A stretch of DNA of 47,591 nucleotides from Myxococcota bacterium (GTDB lineage Bacteria; Myxococcota_A; UBA9160; SZUA-336): NCBI GenBank assembly GCA_035498015.1, contig DATKAO010000032.1:1-47591 (forward strand), read 5' to 3'. A program made the position numbers and the translations under genes. Under the pieces are notes generated by a model. That model was not told the origin of the DNA, did not search any database, and was given only the letters and a program-made list of their open reading frames with translations. Below are positions 7,197 to 15,885 of this stretch, in pieces (position 1 is the stretch's first letter; the number at the start of each line of letters is the position of its first letter).

Positions 7197-8186
7197 GGCA
7201 GGCGGAGCGCTGCGCCGCGCGAACGAGATGATGTAGGCCTGGGTGCGCAAGAGGATCAGCGGGTCGTCCGAAGGCGCGATCCCGTCCGTGAGCAGGGTGG
7301 GCAGGAAGAGCAGCTTCTTCTGCGCTTCGGCGCTGTCGGGGTCCGCCTTGGTGAGGGTGAGCACGCCGAGCGGCGCGATCGGGCGGTCGTCGGGCCAGGC
7401 CTGTGTCGCATCCCGGGTCGGATCGGAGGGCGCTGCGAGCTGCGCCTTCAGCTGAAAAGTCACCGGCCCTTTCGCGAGCCGTTTCTGCAGCTCGTCGGCG
7501 AGATAGTCCGGGGGTAGCTTCGCCGCATCCTCGGCACTCAGGTGCACCAGCTTCTCGGGGGAGATCACGTAGCGCACCGCCTGCTTCTGACCCGCCGCGT
7601 TGCTGAACACGAAGGCGTTCACGCCGTGGTACTCCTCGTCGGCGAAGCTTCCGGGAATGCCCACGCTGCCCAGCGCCTTGGGCACGCTCGGGTGACTCGC
7701 GATGAAGGTGTCGAGCGGGGTGGGCTTGGGCGCGTCGGGCGGGCTCGCGGCAATCGCCAGGTGCAGATCGCGGAACTCTTCGCCGGTCGCCACCGGAAAG
7801 GTCTTGAGCGAGTTCGTGACCATGTCGGTGTCTCCGCCCGCGAGATGGAACTTGACGGCCAGTCCGTGCGGGTTGGCCCCGGGGGAGAGGTCCGGTACGG
7901 TCGGGACGCCACCCGCGTCGGAGAAACGGACGGTGACCGGGACCTTCCCGCTCGAGAACAGCGGCGAGACACTGAGCTTCGAGGCTTCGGGCGCAGGCTC
8001 GAAGCTTCCCTCTGCCACGATGCCCTTCGCGTGGTTGGCCCGGAAGCCGGGGTGCACACCGTAGACCTTGTTCATGGCGTCGACGATCTGCACCGCGAGC
8101 GAGTCATCTGCGCGGCCCGTGACAGCGGTCGTCAGGATCGCAGCGGCCAGCGTCGTCGCTCGCAGAATTCTCATAGGTGTAGACAT
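7185..8186 (-). CDS. Exported catalase-related peroxidase
   Basis: A 333-residue haem protein of the short catalase-related group (SrpA-like), about 150 residues shorter than a true catalase. An N-terminal signal peptide (residues about 1-26, ending VTGRADD) sends it to the periplasm. The distal haem motif is FRANHAKGI with the catalytic His. VTVRFSDAGG, a GANPHGLAVKFHL strand and TNSLKTFPV follow. The proximal Arg-x-x-x-Tyr haem ligand appears as RTQAYIISFARR near the C-terminus. Family members use peroxides to oxidise organic substrates and have weak catalase activity. It is divergent from the DUF1329 gene. Confidence 0.87.
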   Translation of the reverse strand: MSTPMRILRATTLAAAILTTAVTGRADDSLAVQIVDAMNKVYGVHPGFRANHAKGIVAEGSFEPAPEASKLSVSPLFSSGKVPVTVRFSDAGGVPTVPDLSPGANPHGLAVKFHLAGGDTDMVTNSLKTFPVATGEEFRDLHLAIAASPPDAPKPTPLDTFIASHPSVPKALGSVGIPGSFADEEYHGVNAFVFSNAAGQKQAVRYVISPEKLVHLSAEDAAKLPPDYLADELQKRLAKGPVTFQLKAQLAAPSDPTRDATQAWPDDRPIAPLGVLTLTKADPDSAEAQKKLLFLPTLLTDGIAPSDDPLILLRTQAYIISFARRSAPPAPHP

Positions 8187-8240
8187 GATCGGCCGAGCTT
8201 AGCAGGCCGCGCGGCGCTCGTGACCCCGCTACAATGAAAC

Positions 8241-8250
8241 GAGGGGGGAG
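8241..8250 (+). promoter_or_regulatory. Ribosome binding site that sets the DUF1329 start
   Basis: GAGGGGGGAG lies 4 bases before the ATG at 8255. An in-frame ATG at 8234 lies upstream of this element and has no such sequence in front, so 8255 is preferred. Confidence 0.7.
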
Positions 8251-8254
8251 ATTC

Positions 8255-9586
8255 ATGCGGATCACGTCGCTCTTGCTGCTCGGACTGGCGCTGCTCGCGA
8301 TCGCGCGGGTGAGCCACGCCGAGGTGAAGGCGGGGGACGTGATCACCGCCGCGAACGCGAGCGCGGTGCACGGGCTGATTCCCGACGAGCTGGTCCAGTA
8401 CACGATCCAGAACTTCCCCGAGCTCGAGATGAAGATCGTGGCCACGGAGTCCTTCACGCCCGACGTGAAGTACGTCGACGCGACCGTCCGCTACGCCTGC
8501 CAGGCGAAGATCGGGCCGCGCGGGGAGCTCTTGAACTACACCGCCGGCCAGCCCTTCCCGTTCTCGGAGTGGGCCAAGGCGGCGACCGAGCACAAGTGCG
8601 ACCTCAGCGCCGACGACCCGCAGGTCGCGCTCAAGCTGGCCTGGGATTTCAACTACCGCTGGCAGGCGGGCGGGACTCACATGCCGCACACCGGGCAGAG
8701 CTACTGGCGCGGGAAGGGCGACAACACCTGGAAGATCGCGCAGGGCCAGTACCGCCGGACCTACTTCAGTCACCGCGCCGATCTCCTGCCGCAGACCACC
8801 GACCTCGTGCCCAATACCGACCTCGAGTACGCCGAGTACAACGAGACCGCGGCGCCCTTCGACATTCGCGGGCAGCGCTTCCTCGTGTACCGCTACAAGA
8901 ACGCGCTCGAGCGCGACGACGACGCCTGGGCCTACATTCCGCAGCTGCGCCGAGTGCGGCGGATCTCGGCCACCGAGCGCGCCGACTCACTCTTCGGCAC
9001 GGACTTCACGTTCGAGGACCTGTATCTGTTCTCGGGTCACATCTGGGAGCACGACTGGAAGTACCAGGGCGACCAGACGGTGCTGGCGGCCATGGACTCG
9101 CAGCGCAAGTGCTTCCCGCTGAACGTCTCGGGCTGGAACGCCAACGAGATCGCCCAGCTCGGCAACGACGCGCAGTTCCTGGCCTGCAAGTGGGGCCCCT
9201 ACCGGGCGCTGCCGTTCGTGGGCGAGACCTGGCAGAAGCGCGTGGCCGTGAAGCTCGAGCAGGTGCCCAAGAGCCCCTCGCACCCCTACAGCCGGCGCAT
9301 CCTCTGGTACGACAAGGAGACCTTCTCGCCGCTGATGGGTCTCTCGTGGGACCGCGAGGGCAAGCCGTTCCGACTCACCTGGTACGTCGGCCGCTGGAGC
9401 GAGCACACCGGCATCGCGGGCGACCGGGGCAAGCGCGTGAATCACATGGCGGCCTCGATGGTCGTGAACGTTCGCGACCAGCTCTCGAACCTGTTCCTGT
9501 TCTACAGCGCGAACGCGCAGACCTTCGGCGCGGCGGAGTCGCTGAAGTACTTCGACACCACGCGGCTCAAGACGGAAGGGCGTTGA
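8255..9586 (+). CDS. DUF1329 family exported protein
   Basis: A 443-residue protein of the DUF1329 family. These have a LolA/LppX-like fold and are often encoded beside RND exporters or lipid-modifying genes. MRITSLLLLGLALLAIARVSHAEV is a clear signal peptide, so the protein is periplasmic or outer-membrane linked. Family features include GELLNYTAGQPFPF (about 94-107), LAWDFNYRWQAGG, the aromatic-rich YAEYNETAAPFDIRG, WAYIPQLRRVRRI (about 228-240) and FTFEDLYLFSGHIWEHDWK. A likely role is carrying a hydrophobic molecule. The stop overlaps the TTG start of the PhyH gene by 4 bases, so the two are translationally coupled. Confidence 0.85.
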   Translation: MRITSLLLLGLALLAIARVSHAEVKAGDVITAANASAVHGLIPDELVQYTIQNFPELEMKIVATESFTPDVKYVDATVRYACQAKIGPRGELLNYTAGQPFPFSEWAKAATEHKCDLSADDPQVALKLAWDFNYRWQAGGTHMPHTGQSYWRGKGDNTWKIAQGQYRRTYFSHRADLLPQTTDLVPNTDLEYAEYNETAAPFDIRGQRFLVYRYKNALERDDDAWAYIPQLRRVRRISATERADSLFGTDFTFEDLYLFSGHIWEHDWKYQGDQTVLAAMDSQRKCFPLNVSGWNANEIAQLGNDAQFLACKWGPYRALPFVGETWQKRVAVKLEQVPKSPSHPYSRRILWYDKETFSPLMGLSWDREGKPFRLTWYVGRWSEHTGIAGDRGKRVNHMAASMVVNVRDQLSNLFLFYSANAQTFGAAESLKYFDTTRLKTEGR

Positions 9587-10326
9587 AGCTCAGCCACGCG
9601 CAGAAGGCGGCATTCCGCGAGCAGGGCTACTTCAAGCTCGGCCGCGTGTGGAGCGACAGCGAGCTGGCGGAGATCGGCGCCGCCTACGACGCGGCGCTCG
9701 CGAGCCCCATGCGCATCGGGGAGCTCGGCAAGTCGAAGTTCGAGTACGGCCCGCTGCTCCAGCTGCGCGATCCCGTGCTGCGCCGCTACGCGAGCTCGCG
9801 CGCACTGGTCGAGCCGCTAGTCGACCTGCTCGGCCCCGACGTGCGGCTGTACTGGGACCAGGCGGTGTCGAAGCCGCCGGGCACCGGCTCGGAGACACCC
9901 TGGCACCAGGACAACGGCTACGGCGAGGTCGTGCCCGCCGAGTATGTCACCACGACGCTCGCGCTCGACGCGATGACGCTCGAGAACGGCTGTCTCTGGA
10001 TCCAGCCCGGCAGTCACCACGCCGGACCCCGGCCGCATCGCGACACGGGCGGCTTCTTCCAGATCGGCTACGACGGCGACGAGCGGGGCGAGCCCCTGGT
10101 GCTGGGCGCGGGCGAGGTCGGTGTGTTCTCGTCACTCACCATGCACCGCGCGGGCGCGAACCCGAGCAGCGGCCCGCGCCGCTCGTGGGTGATCCAGTTC
10201 ATTCCCGCGCATGCGCGCAAAGGCGAGGGCGGCCCGCTCTTCGACGACCGGCTCTGGGTCGCGCGCGACGGGCGCGTGGTCGACGAGCCGTGGTCGGAGC
10301 GGCCGTTCGATCTCTCCGGTATGTGA
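9583..10326 (+). CDS. Phytanoyl-CoA dioxygenase (PhyH) family protein
   Basis: A 247-residue Fe(II)/2-oxoglutarate dioxygenase. The iron triad is WHQDNGYGEV (His-x-Asp) near residue 108 and the distal His in MHRAGANPSS near 187. The Arg of RRSWVIQFIP would bind 2-oxoglutarate. The start is a TTG at 9583 overlapping the DUF1329 stop (TTGA), with GGAAGGG just upstream; no ATG or GTG nearby fits the family N-terminus LSHAQKAAFREQGYF. It probably hydroxylates a lipid or other hydrophobic compound. Its coupling to DUF1329 and closeness to an acyl-CoA dehydrogenase hint at lipid metabolism. Confidence 0.87.
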   Translation: MKLSHAQKAAFREQGYFKLGRVWSDSELAEIGAAYDAALASPMRIGELGKSKFEYGPLLQLRDPVLRRYASSRALVEPLVDLLGPDVRLYWDQAVSKPPGTGSETPWHQDNGYGEVVPAEYVTTTLALDAMTLENGCLWIQPGSHHAGPRPHRDTGGFFQIGYDGDERGEPLVLGAGEVGVFSSLTMHRAGANPSSGPRRSWVIQFIPAHARKGEGGPLFDDRLWVARDGRVVDEPWSERPFDLSGM

Positions 10327-10339
10327 GCCACGCACGCGC

Positions 10340-11128
10340 ATGGCGCTGGAGGTAGACTGCGTCGCCGTGAGTCCGCTTGCGGCGGCTGGGGGGGTCTGGG
10401 CGTGCACCTTCGGGGGTGCGCTCGCGGGCATGCTGCTGGGCGCGGCCTTGCCGGCCCATCACCTGAACGAGGCGTCGAAGAGCACCGTGAACGTGGGCAT
10501 CGCGCTGATCGCGACCATGACCGCGCTGATCCTCGGCCTCGTGACCGCATCGGCCAAGTCCACCTTCGACGCGTCGGATCAGGACGTGCGGCGGATCTCG
10601 GCCGAGGTTCTGTCGCTCGATCGGATCCTGGCGCGCTACGGGCCGGAGACGGCTCCCGTGCGCAAGGCCCTGCACGACGCACTCGCGGCACGGGTCGAGC
10701 GGGTCTGGCCCCCGAGTGGCGATGCGGTCGCCGATTTCGACCCGGTCCAGGGCGGGGCCGAGCTCGAGCAGCTGGTCGCGGCCCTGCACGGCCTGACTCC
10801 CAAGACCGATGACCAGCGCTGGCTCCAGGGCCGCGCCGAGGAGACCGCCGAGTCACTGTTGGCGTCGCGCTGGCTCGCCTTCGGTGACACGCACGGTTCG
10901 GTGCCGCACGCCTTGCTCGTGATCGTGGTCTTCTGGCTGTCGATCACGTTCGTGAGCTTCGGCATGTTCGCGCCGCCCAACGGGACGGTGCTGACCATCC
11001 TGTTCCTGTGCGCGCTCTCGGTCGCGGCCGCAGTGTTCCTGATCCTCGAGCTCGAACAGCCCCTCACGGGCCTGATCCGGATCTCACCGGAGCCCCTGCG
11101 CTACGCGATCGCGCACCTCGCGCAGTAG
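10340..11128 (+). CDS. DUF4239 (bestrophin-like) membrane protein
   Basis: A 262-residue integral membrane protein. Two N-terminal helices carry the family pattern: GGALAGMLLGAALPAHHLNEASK, then NVGIALIATMTALILGLVTASAKSTFD. A cytoplasmic helical part with LDRILARYGPETAPVR follows. Two more helices (HALLVIVVFWLSITFVSFGMF and TVLTILFLCALSVAAAVFLILEL) precede a short tail. DUF4239 proteins are distantly related to bestrophins, but their transport role is unproven. The ATG at 10340 is chosen; a GTG at 10367 is an alternative. It starts 13 bases after the PhyH stop and is probably cotranscribed. It ends 2 bases before the convergent acyl-CoA dehydrogenase. Confidence 0.82.
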   Translation: MALEVDCVAVSPLAAAGGVWACTFGGALAGMLLGAALPAHHLNEASKSTVNVGIALIATMTALILGLVTASAKSTFDASDQDVRRISAEVLSLDRILARYGPETAPVRKALHDALAARVERVWPPSGDAVADFDPVQGGAELEQLVAALHGLTPKTDDQRWLQGRAEETAESLLASRWLAFGDTHGSVPHALLVIVVFWLSITFVSFGMFAPPNGTVLTILFLCALSVAAAVFLILELEQPLTGLIRISPEPLRYAIAHLAQ

Positions 11129-11130
11129 GC

Positions 11131-12468
11131 CTACGGTCCGCTGAACACCTTGCCCGAGGGGTTGCCATCCTTCGGCAGCGACATGTAGGCGGTCTTCGGG
11201 TCGTACTGACTCGCGCCTTGCTCGACCCAGCGCGCCAGCTCGGCGCGGCCGACGACGAACCAGTGCACCTCGTCGGGGCCGTCCGCCAGGCGCAGCGTGC
11301 GCTGACTCGCGTACATGTCGGCGAGCGGCGTCCACTGCGAGACACCGGTCGCGCCGTGGATCTGGATCGCCTCGTCGATGATCTTGCACACGCGCTCGGG
11401 CACCATGGCCTTGATCGCGCTCACCCACACGCGCGCCGCCTGGTTGCCGAGCACGTCCATGGCCTTCGCGGCCTTCAGCACCATCATGCGCATGGCCTCG
11501 ATCTCGACGCGGGCGCGCGCGATCACCTCGGTGTTCTTGCCCAGGTCGGACAGGCGCTTGCCGAACGCCTGCCGAGTGAGTCCGCGTTTGGCCATGAGCT
11601 CGATCGCGCGCTCGGCGGCGCCGATCGAGCGCATGCAGTGGTGGATGCGGCCCGGGCCCAGGCGCACCTGCGAGATCTCGAAGCCGCGGCCTTCGCCGAG
11701 CAGCATGTTCTCTTTCGGTACGCGGCAGTCGGTGAAGCGGATGTGCATGTGACCGTGCGGCGCGTCGTCTTTGCCGAACACGTGCATGGGGCCCAGGATC
11801 TCGAAGCCCGGCGCGTCGGTCGGGACCAGGATCTGTGACTGGCGCAGATGCGGCGGCGCGTCGGGGCTGGTCTGCACCATCACGATCATGATCTTGCAGC
11901 GCGGGTCACCGACGCCCGAGATGTAGTACTTCTCGCCGTTGATCACCCACTGATTGCCCTCGAGCACGGCCTGACACGAGATGTTCTTCGCGTCGGAAGA
12001 GGCCAGGTCGGGCTCGGTCATGGCGTACGCGGAGCGAATCTCGCCCTGCAGCAGCGGCTCGAGCCAGCGCTTCTTCTGCTCGGGCGTGCCCACGCGCTCG
12101 AGCACCTCCATGTTGCCCGTGTCGGGCGCCGAGCAGTTGAGACACTCCGACGCCAGGGGGTTCTTGCCCAGCTCGGAGGCGATGTACGCGTAGTCCAGGT
12201 TCTTCAGGCCCTCGCCGGTGTCGGCGTCGGGCAGGAAGAAGTTCCACAGGCCCTGCTTCTTGGCCTTGGCCTTGACTGAGTCGAGCAGCTCCAGCTGACC
12301 CGGCGCCCACGACCAGCGCTCGGCGCGGTTCGCGCCCAGCCGGAAGAACTCGTAGGTGATCGGCTCGACCTCCTTCTTCACGAATTCCTTGACGCGCGCG
12401 AGCAGCGGCTTCGCGCCCTCGGACATGCGCAGGTCGAACAGCTCGTCGGGGTTCTCGAGTCCGGCCAC
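11131..12468 (-). CDS. Acyl-CoA dehydrogenase, ACAD10/11-like
   Basis: A 445-residue flavoenzyme that would oxidise an acyl-CoA to the enoyl-CoA. DELFDLRMSEGAKPLLARV begins the N-terminal helical domain. AYAMTEPDLASSDAKNI carries the flavin-binding motif, GEKYYISGVGDPRCKIMIVM is the beta domain, and the C-terminal helical domain holds KRGLTRQAFGKRL and IIDEAIQIHGATGVSQWTPLA with the catalytic-region HGATG. The GTG at 12468 is preferred because AAGGAG lies 6 bases upstream. A GTG at 12501 would add 11 residues but lacks a Shine-Dalgarno sequence. Electron transfer flavoprotein genes are not in the window. The acyl chain specificity is unknown. Confidence 0.9.
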   Translation of the reverse strand: MAGLENPDELFDLRMSEGAKPLLARVKEFVKKEVEPITYEFFRLGANRAERWSWAPGQLELLDSVKAKAKKQGLWNFFLPDADTGEGLKNLDYAYIASELGKNPLASECLNCSAPDTGNMEVLERVGTPEQKKRWLEPLLQGEIRSAYAMTEPDLASSDAKNISCQAVLEGNQWVINGEKYYISGVGDPRCKIMIVMVQTSPDAPPHLRQSQILVPTDAPGFEILGPMHVFGKDDAPHGHMHIRFTDCRVPKENMLLGEGRGFEISQVRLGPGRIHHCMRSIGAAERAIELMAKRGLTRQAFGKRLSDLGKNTEVIARARVEIEAMRMMVLKAAKAMDVLGNQAARVWVSAIKAMVPERVCKIIDEAIQIHGATGVSQWTPLADMYASQRTLRLADGPDEVHWFVVGRAELARWVEQGASQYDPKTAYMSLPKDGNPSGKVFSGP

Positions 12469-12474
12469 GGGGGT

Positions 12475-12480
12475 CTCCTT
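12475..12480 (-). promoter_or_regulatory. Ribosome binding site that sets the acyl-CoA dehydrogenase start
   Basis: AAGGAG on the minus strand, 6 bases before the GTG at 12468, supports that start over the GTG at 12501. Confidence 0.6.
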
Positions 12481-12522
12481 CGTCTGCTGGATCGCAGGCA
12501 CAAGGATACTAGAGCCGCGCGA

Positions 12523-12966
12523 CTAGTTCTTCGGCGCGGTCCAGAGCCGGGTGCGACGCGTCGCCAGGTGCACCTCGCGCAGGAAGAACGCCAGGCCGAC
12601 GACGAGCGCCAGGGTCGAGCCGGTGAACAGCCCGCCCACGAGCCAGTGGAGCGGCGCCCCGATCATGTACTCGAGAAACAGCGACGCGATCACCGTGCAC
12701 AGCAACAGGGCGGCCACCGTGCACGCGGTGATGGCGATGCCCACGCAGCGTCTGCGCCGCTCCAAGTCGACCAGCTCGCGCTCGACGTCGGCCGTCGGCG
12801 CCACGCCCGGGCGGCCCTCGGTGAGTGCGCGGCCGCGGTCGACGATCCGCGAGAGCCGGCCGGTCATCACGTTCAGCATGCCGGCGATGCCGGTCAGCAG
12901 GAACACGGGCGCGAGCGCGAGCTGGATCGCCCGGGGCAGGTCGTTGATCGCGTCGGGGTAGGGCAT
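12523..12966 (-). CDS. DUF2721 family membrane protein
   Basis: A 147-residue protein with the DUF2721 signature AIQLALAPVFLLTGIAGMLNV followed by TGRLSRIVDRGR (residues about 14-46). The N-terminal helix and two further ones (about 75-97 and 106-129) make it an inner-membrane protein with a charged cytoplasmic segment VERELVDLERRRR between them. Function of the family is unknown. The start is the ATG at 12966. It lies between the acyl-CoA dehydrogenase and FAD oxidoreductase genes on the same strand, with 17 bases to the upstream stop, so cotranscription is likely. Confidence 0.83.
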   Translation of the reverse strand: MPYPDAINDLPRAIQLALAPVFLLTGIAGMLNVMTGRLSRIVDRGRALTEGRPGVAPTADVERELVDLERRRRCVGIAITACTVAALLLCTVIASLFLEYMIGAPLHWLVGGLFTGSTLALVVGLAFFLREVHLATRRTRLWTAPKN

Positions 12967-12983
12967 GGCTGGTGACTGAGTCG

Positions 12984-14363
12984 CTAGCGGACTGCGAGCT
13001 TGGCGAGCCAGCGGTCCGCGAAGCGGGCGGCGTGCCCGGCCGAGGAGGCGCGGTCGGCGGCCGCTGCCGCGCCCAGCGCGCCGCGCACCGCGAGCCAGCG
13101 CAGCGGCTCCGGCTCCCACGCGCGCGAGGGCGCGCCGACCAGCGCGAGCTTCGTGCGTTCGGTGTCTGCACCCGCGATCAGCTCGGCGAGCGTGTGGCCG
13201 GCCAGGTTCGAGGCTGCGACGCCCTCGCCGAAGTAGCCGCCGATCCAGCCCAGCCCGCGCGCGCGGTCGAGCCCCACGCGCGTCTGCAGGTTGCGCGGGA
13301 CGCCCAGCGTTCCCGCCCAACGATGCGTGATGCGCGCGTCGCCGAGCGGAGGCAGGAGCGCGCGCACGATGCGCTCGAGCTCGGCGAAGTTCTCGTGAGT
13401 CACCGGGAAGTCGCGCAGGATGCGCGAGCCGTAGCGGTAGGTCCCGCAGCCGCCGAACGCGAGCCGGCCGTCGGCCGTGCGCTGGCCGTAGGTCGTCACG
13501 CGCCGGCCGTCGCCGAAGGTTTCGGCGTTCGGCAGCCCGATCTCCTTCCACACCGAGTCGGGCAGCGGCTCGGTCGCGAGCATCCACGAATGCATCGGCA
13601 GGAGCGCGCGGTGGTGACCGGGCAGCTCGGGGGTGTAGCCCTCGGTGGCGCGCACCACGAGCGGCGCGCGCACGGTGCCGCGCGCGGTCTGCGCGAAGCC
13701 GGGCTCGAGCCGGAGCACCGGAGACCCCTCGAAGATGCGCACGCCCAGGCGCTCGACACACTCGGCGAGACCGCGCGCCAGCCGGGCGGGGTGGAGCGCC
13801 GCGCAGTGCGGCGTGTACATGCCGCCGCGGCCCCCGGCGAGCCGCACGTGAGTCGCGGCCTCGTCCGGCTCGAGCCAGCGGAAGTTCTCGCTCCCGAACC
13901 AGTCCGCGAGTGAGTCGCTGAGCTTGCGCAGGTCGCGCTCTTCGGCCCGGGTCACTGCGACTCGCGCCGAGCCGCCCTTGCGAAAGTGGCAGTCGATGCC
14001 TTCCGCCGCCGCCACGCGGCCGACCTCGTCGACCGTGGCGTACATCTCGCGCTGCAGCGCGAGCCCGTCGGCGCGACGCTCCGGCCGGTGCATCAGGCCC
14101 TCGACCCCGGCCAGGAGACCGACGCACCAGCCGCCGTTGCGACCCGAGGCGCCGTATCCGGCGACCTCGGACTCGACGATCCCGATGCGCAGCTCGGGGC
14201 GCAGGCGCTTCAGGTAGTACGCGGTCCACAGCCCCGAGTAGCCCGCGCCCACGATCGCCACGTCGAAGTCCGCGTCGCCCTCGAGCGGCGCGCGCGGCTG
14301 GACCGCGCCTTCGGGCAGTGTGTCGAACCAGAGCGAGACTTCGCGGTAGTCGGGCGTGCGCAT
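12984..14363 (-). CDS. FAD-dependent amine/amino-acid oxidoreductase (DAO family)
   Basis: A 459-residue oxidoreductase of the D-amino-acid oxidase / gamma-glutamylputrescine oxidase type. The dinucleotide fold is DVAIVGAGYSGLWTAYYLKR (residues about 34-53, GxGxxG), followed by E65 and the FAD-contact motif GYGASGRNGGWC. The C-terminal FAD half is GLGWIGGYFGEGVAASNLAG. The substrate may be an amine, polyamine conjugate or amino acid. It is divergent from the EmrA-type gene with 70 bases between starts. No polyamine pathway gene is adjacent, so the substrate is left open. Confidence 0.85.
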   Translation of the reverse strand: MRTPDYREVSLWFDTLPEGAVQPRAPLEGDADFDVAIVGAGYSGLWTAYYLKRLRPELRIGIVESEVAGYGASGRNGGWCVGLLAGVEGLMHRPERRADGLALQREMYATVDEVGRVAAAEGIDCHFRKGGSARVAVTRAEERDLRKLSDSLADWFGSENFRWLEPDEAATHVRLAGGRGGMYTPHCAALHPARLARGLAECVERLGVRIFEGSPVLRLEPGFAQTARGTVRAPLVVRATEGYTPELPGHHRALLPMHSWMLATEPLPDSVWKEIGLPNAETFGDGRRVTTYGQRTADGRLAFGGCGTYRYGSRILRDFPVTHENFAELERIVRALLPPLGDARITHRWAGTLGVPRNLQTRVGLDRARGLGWIGGYFGEGVAASNLAGHTLAELIAGADTERTKLALVGAPSRAWEPEPLRWLAVRGALGAAAAADRASSAGHAARFADRWLAKLAVR

Positions 14364-14433
14364 GCTGCGATTCTAGCTGTGGCAATGAACCTCGCCGGAG
14401 GGGTAAAACCGGACTTCGGAGAGGTGATCGACC

Positions 14434-15885
14434 ATGCCCGCGAGCGAGGAAACGGCCCCCAAAACCGACCCCCACCCGGCGCCCCCGCCCGCGAGAGCGC
14501 TCTCCCGTCGTCCGGGCGTGCTCGCCGGCTCGGCGCTCGCTGCCCTGGTGGCGCTCTTCCTGCTCGTGCCGCGCCTCTACCGCGCCTTCACCACGGTCTC
14601 GACCGACGACGCCTACGTGAGTGGCCACGTGACCTACGTGGCGGCGCGCGTGCCGGGTCAGGTGGCCCGGGTGCTGGTCGACGACAACAACCGCGTGCAC
14701 AAGGGCGACCTCTTGGTGGCGCTCGACAAGGAGCCGTACGAGGTGCGGGTCTCGATCGCGCAAGCGGCCGTGACCTCGGCGCAGGCCAACTTCGACGCCA
14801 TGCTGGCGCAGACACGAGGCCTGGCCGCTGACGCGCGCAGCCTGCGTTACACGCTGCAGCGTGCCGGCGAGAACGTGAACGACCAGGTCGCGCTGCTCCA
14901 CGCCAAGATCGCCACGCTCGAGTCGAAGAAGGCCACCCTGGCGCGCGTGGAGGTCGACTACAAGCGCGCGGAGGCTCTGGTGAAGGCCGACGCCGCCAGC
15001 CGCCAGCAGTTCGACAACGCGAACGAGGCGCGCCGCGTGGCGCAGGCCGAGGTCGAGCGCGCGCAGCAGGAGGTGTACCAGGTGCGCGTGGGCCTGGGCC
15101 TCTCGCCGCAGCCGCCGCCGGGTGAGGACCTGGCTTCGGTTCCGCGTGACTTGCAGCAGACCTACTCGAAGGTGAAGGAGGCGCAGGGCAAGCTGATGCA
15201 GGTCGCGTCGCGGCTGGGCGTGGTGCAGCCCTTCAACGTCACTCCCGAGGAGATGCTCGCCGAGTTCTACCGCCGCGACCCCGACGGCAACGTCGACCGC
15301 ATTCTCGAAGCGCTGGTCCGCAGCGCCCCCGCCGTGAAGCAGGCCGAGGCCAAGGTGGGGGAGGCGCAGCGCAACCTCGACGAGGCGCAGCTGCGCCTGC
15401 GCTACTGCGACGTGGTGGCGGAGATCGACGGCGTGGTCACGCGCCGCAGCGTGAACCCGGGCAACAACATCGTCGAAGGTCAGTCACTCATGGCGCTGCG
15501 CTCGCTCTCCGAGATCTGGGTCGATGCCAACTTCAAGGAGACCCAGCTCGCCTCGCTGCGCATCGGCCAGCCGGTGGACCTCGACGTCGACATGTACGGC
15601 AGCGCGAAGCGCTTCCAGGGCCGCATCAGCGGCTTCGCCAACGGCACGGGCGCGACGCTGGCGCTGCTCCCGCCCGAGAACGCCACGGGCAACTTCGTGA
15701 AGGTGGTGCAGCGGCTGCCGGTGCGCATCGACCTGGTCGACTACGACCCCAATCAGACGCCGCTCTTCGTGGGTCTCTCGGTCACGCCGCGCGTGCACGT
15801 GCACGAGACACCGACCGGACCCCACGCGGGGCAGGTGCTGCAGCCCTATCTCGCCGCCCCCGAGGCTGCAAAGACCGGACAGTGA
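14434..15885 (+). CDS. HlyD/EmrA-type membrane fusion protein, long form
   Basis: A 483-residue periplasmic adaptor of a tripartite drug pump. One N-terminal helix (about 28-47) precedes VSTDDAYVSGHVTYVAARVPGQV, the standard EmrA beta-barrel/lipoyl opening. A long coiled-coil hairpin follows. The C-terminal lipoyl half reads DGVVTRRSVNPGNNIVEGQ, then LSEIWVDANFKETQL and LALLPPENATGNFVKVVQRLPVRI. It is about 100 residues longer than typical EmrA because the hairpin contains an extra segment near residues 220-300 (LGLSPQPPPG through LEALVRSAPAVKQ). GGAGAGG precedes the ATG. The stop overlaps the GTG start of the EmrB-type gene. Confidence 0.9.
   Translation: MPASEETAPKTDPHPAPPPARALSRRPGVLAGSALAALVALFLLVPRLYRAFTTVSTDDAYVSGHVTYVAARVPGQVARVLVDDNNRVHKGDLLVALDKEPYEVRVSIAQAAVTSAQANFDAMLAQTRGLAADARSLRYTLQRAGENVNDQVALLHAKIATLESKKATLARVEVDYKRAEALVKADAASRQQFDNANEARRVAQAEVERAQQEVYQVRVGLGLSPQPPPGEDLASVPRDLQQTYSKVKEAQGKLMQVASRLGVVQPFNVTPEEMLAEFYRRDPDGNVDRILEALVRSAPAVKQAEAKVGEAQRNLDEAQLRLRYCDVVAEIDGVVTRRSVNPGNNIVEGQSLMALRSLSEIWVDANFKETQLASLRIGQPVDLDVDMYGSAKRFQGRISGFANGTGATLALLPPENATGNFVKVVQRLPVRIDLVDYDPNQTPLFVGLSVTPRVHVHETPTGPHAGQVLQPYLAAPEAAKTGQ

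Noticed and set aside
12523-14901. A 792-codon open minus-strand frame spanning the DUF2721 and FAD oxidoreductase genes
   Set aside because: It runs out of frame across the FAD gene with an Arg/Ala/Gly-rich translation typical of high-GC shadow frames. Only its last 147 codons (the DUF2721 protein) look like a real protein.
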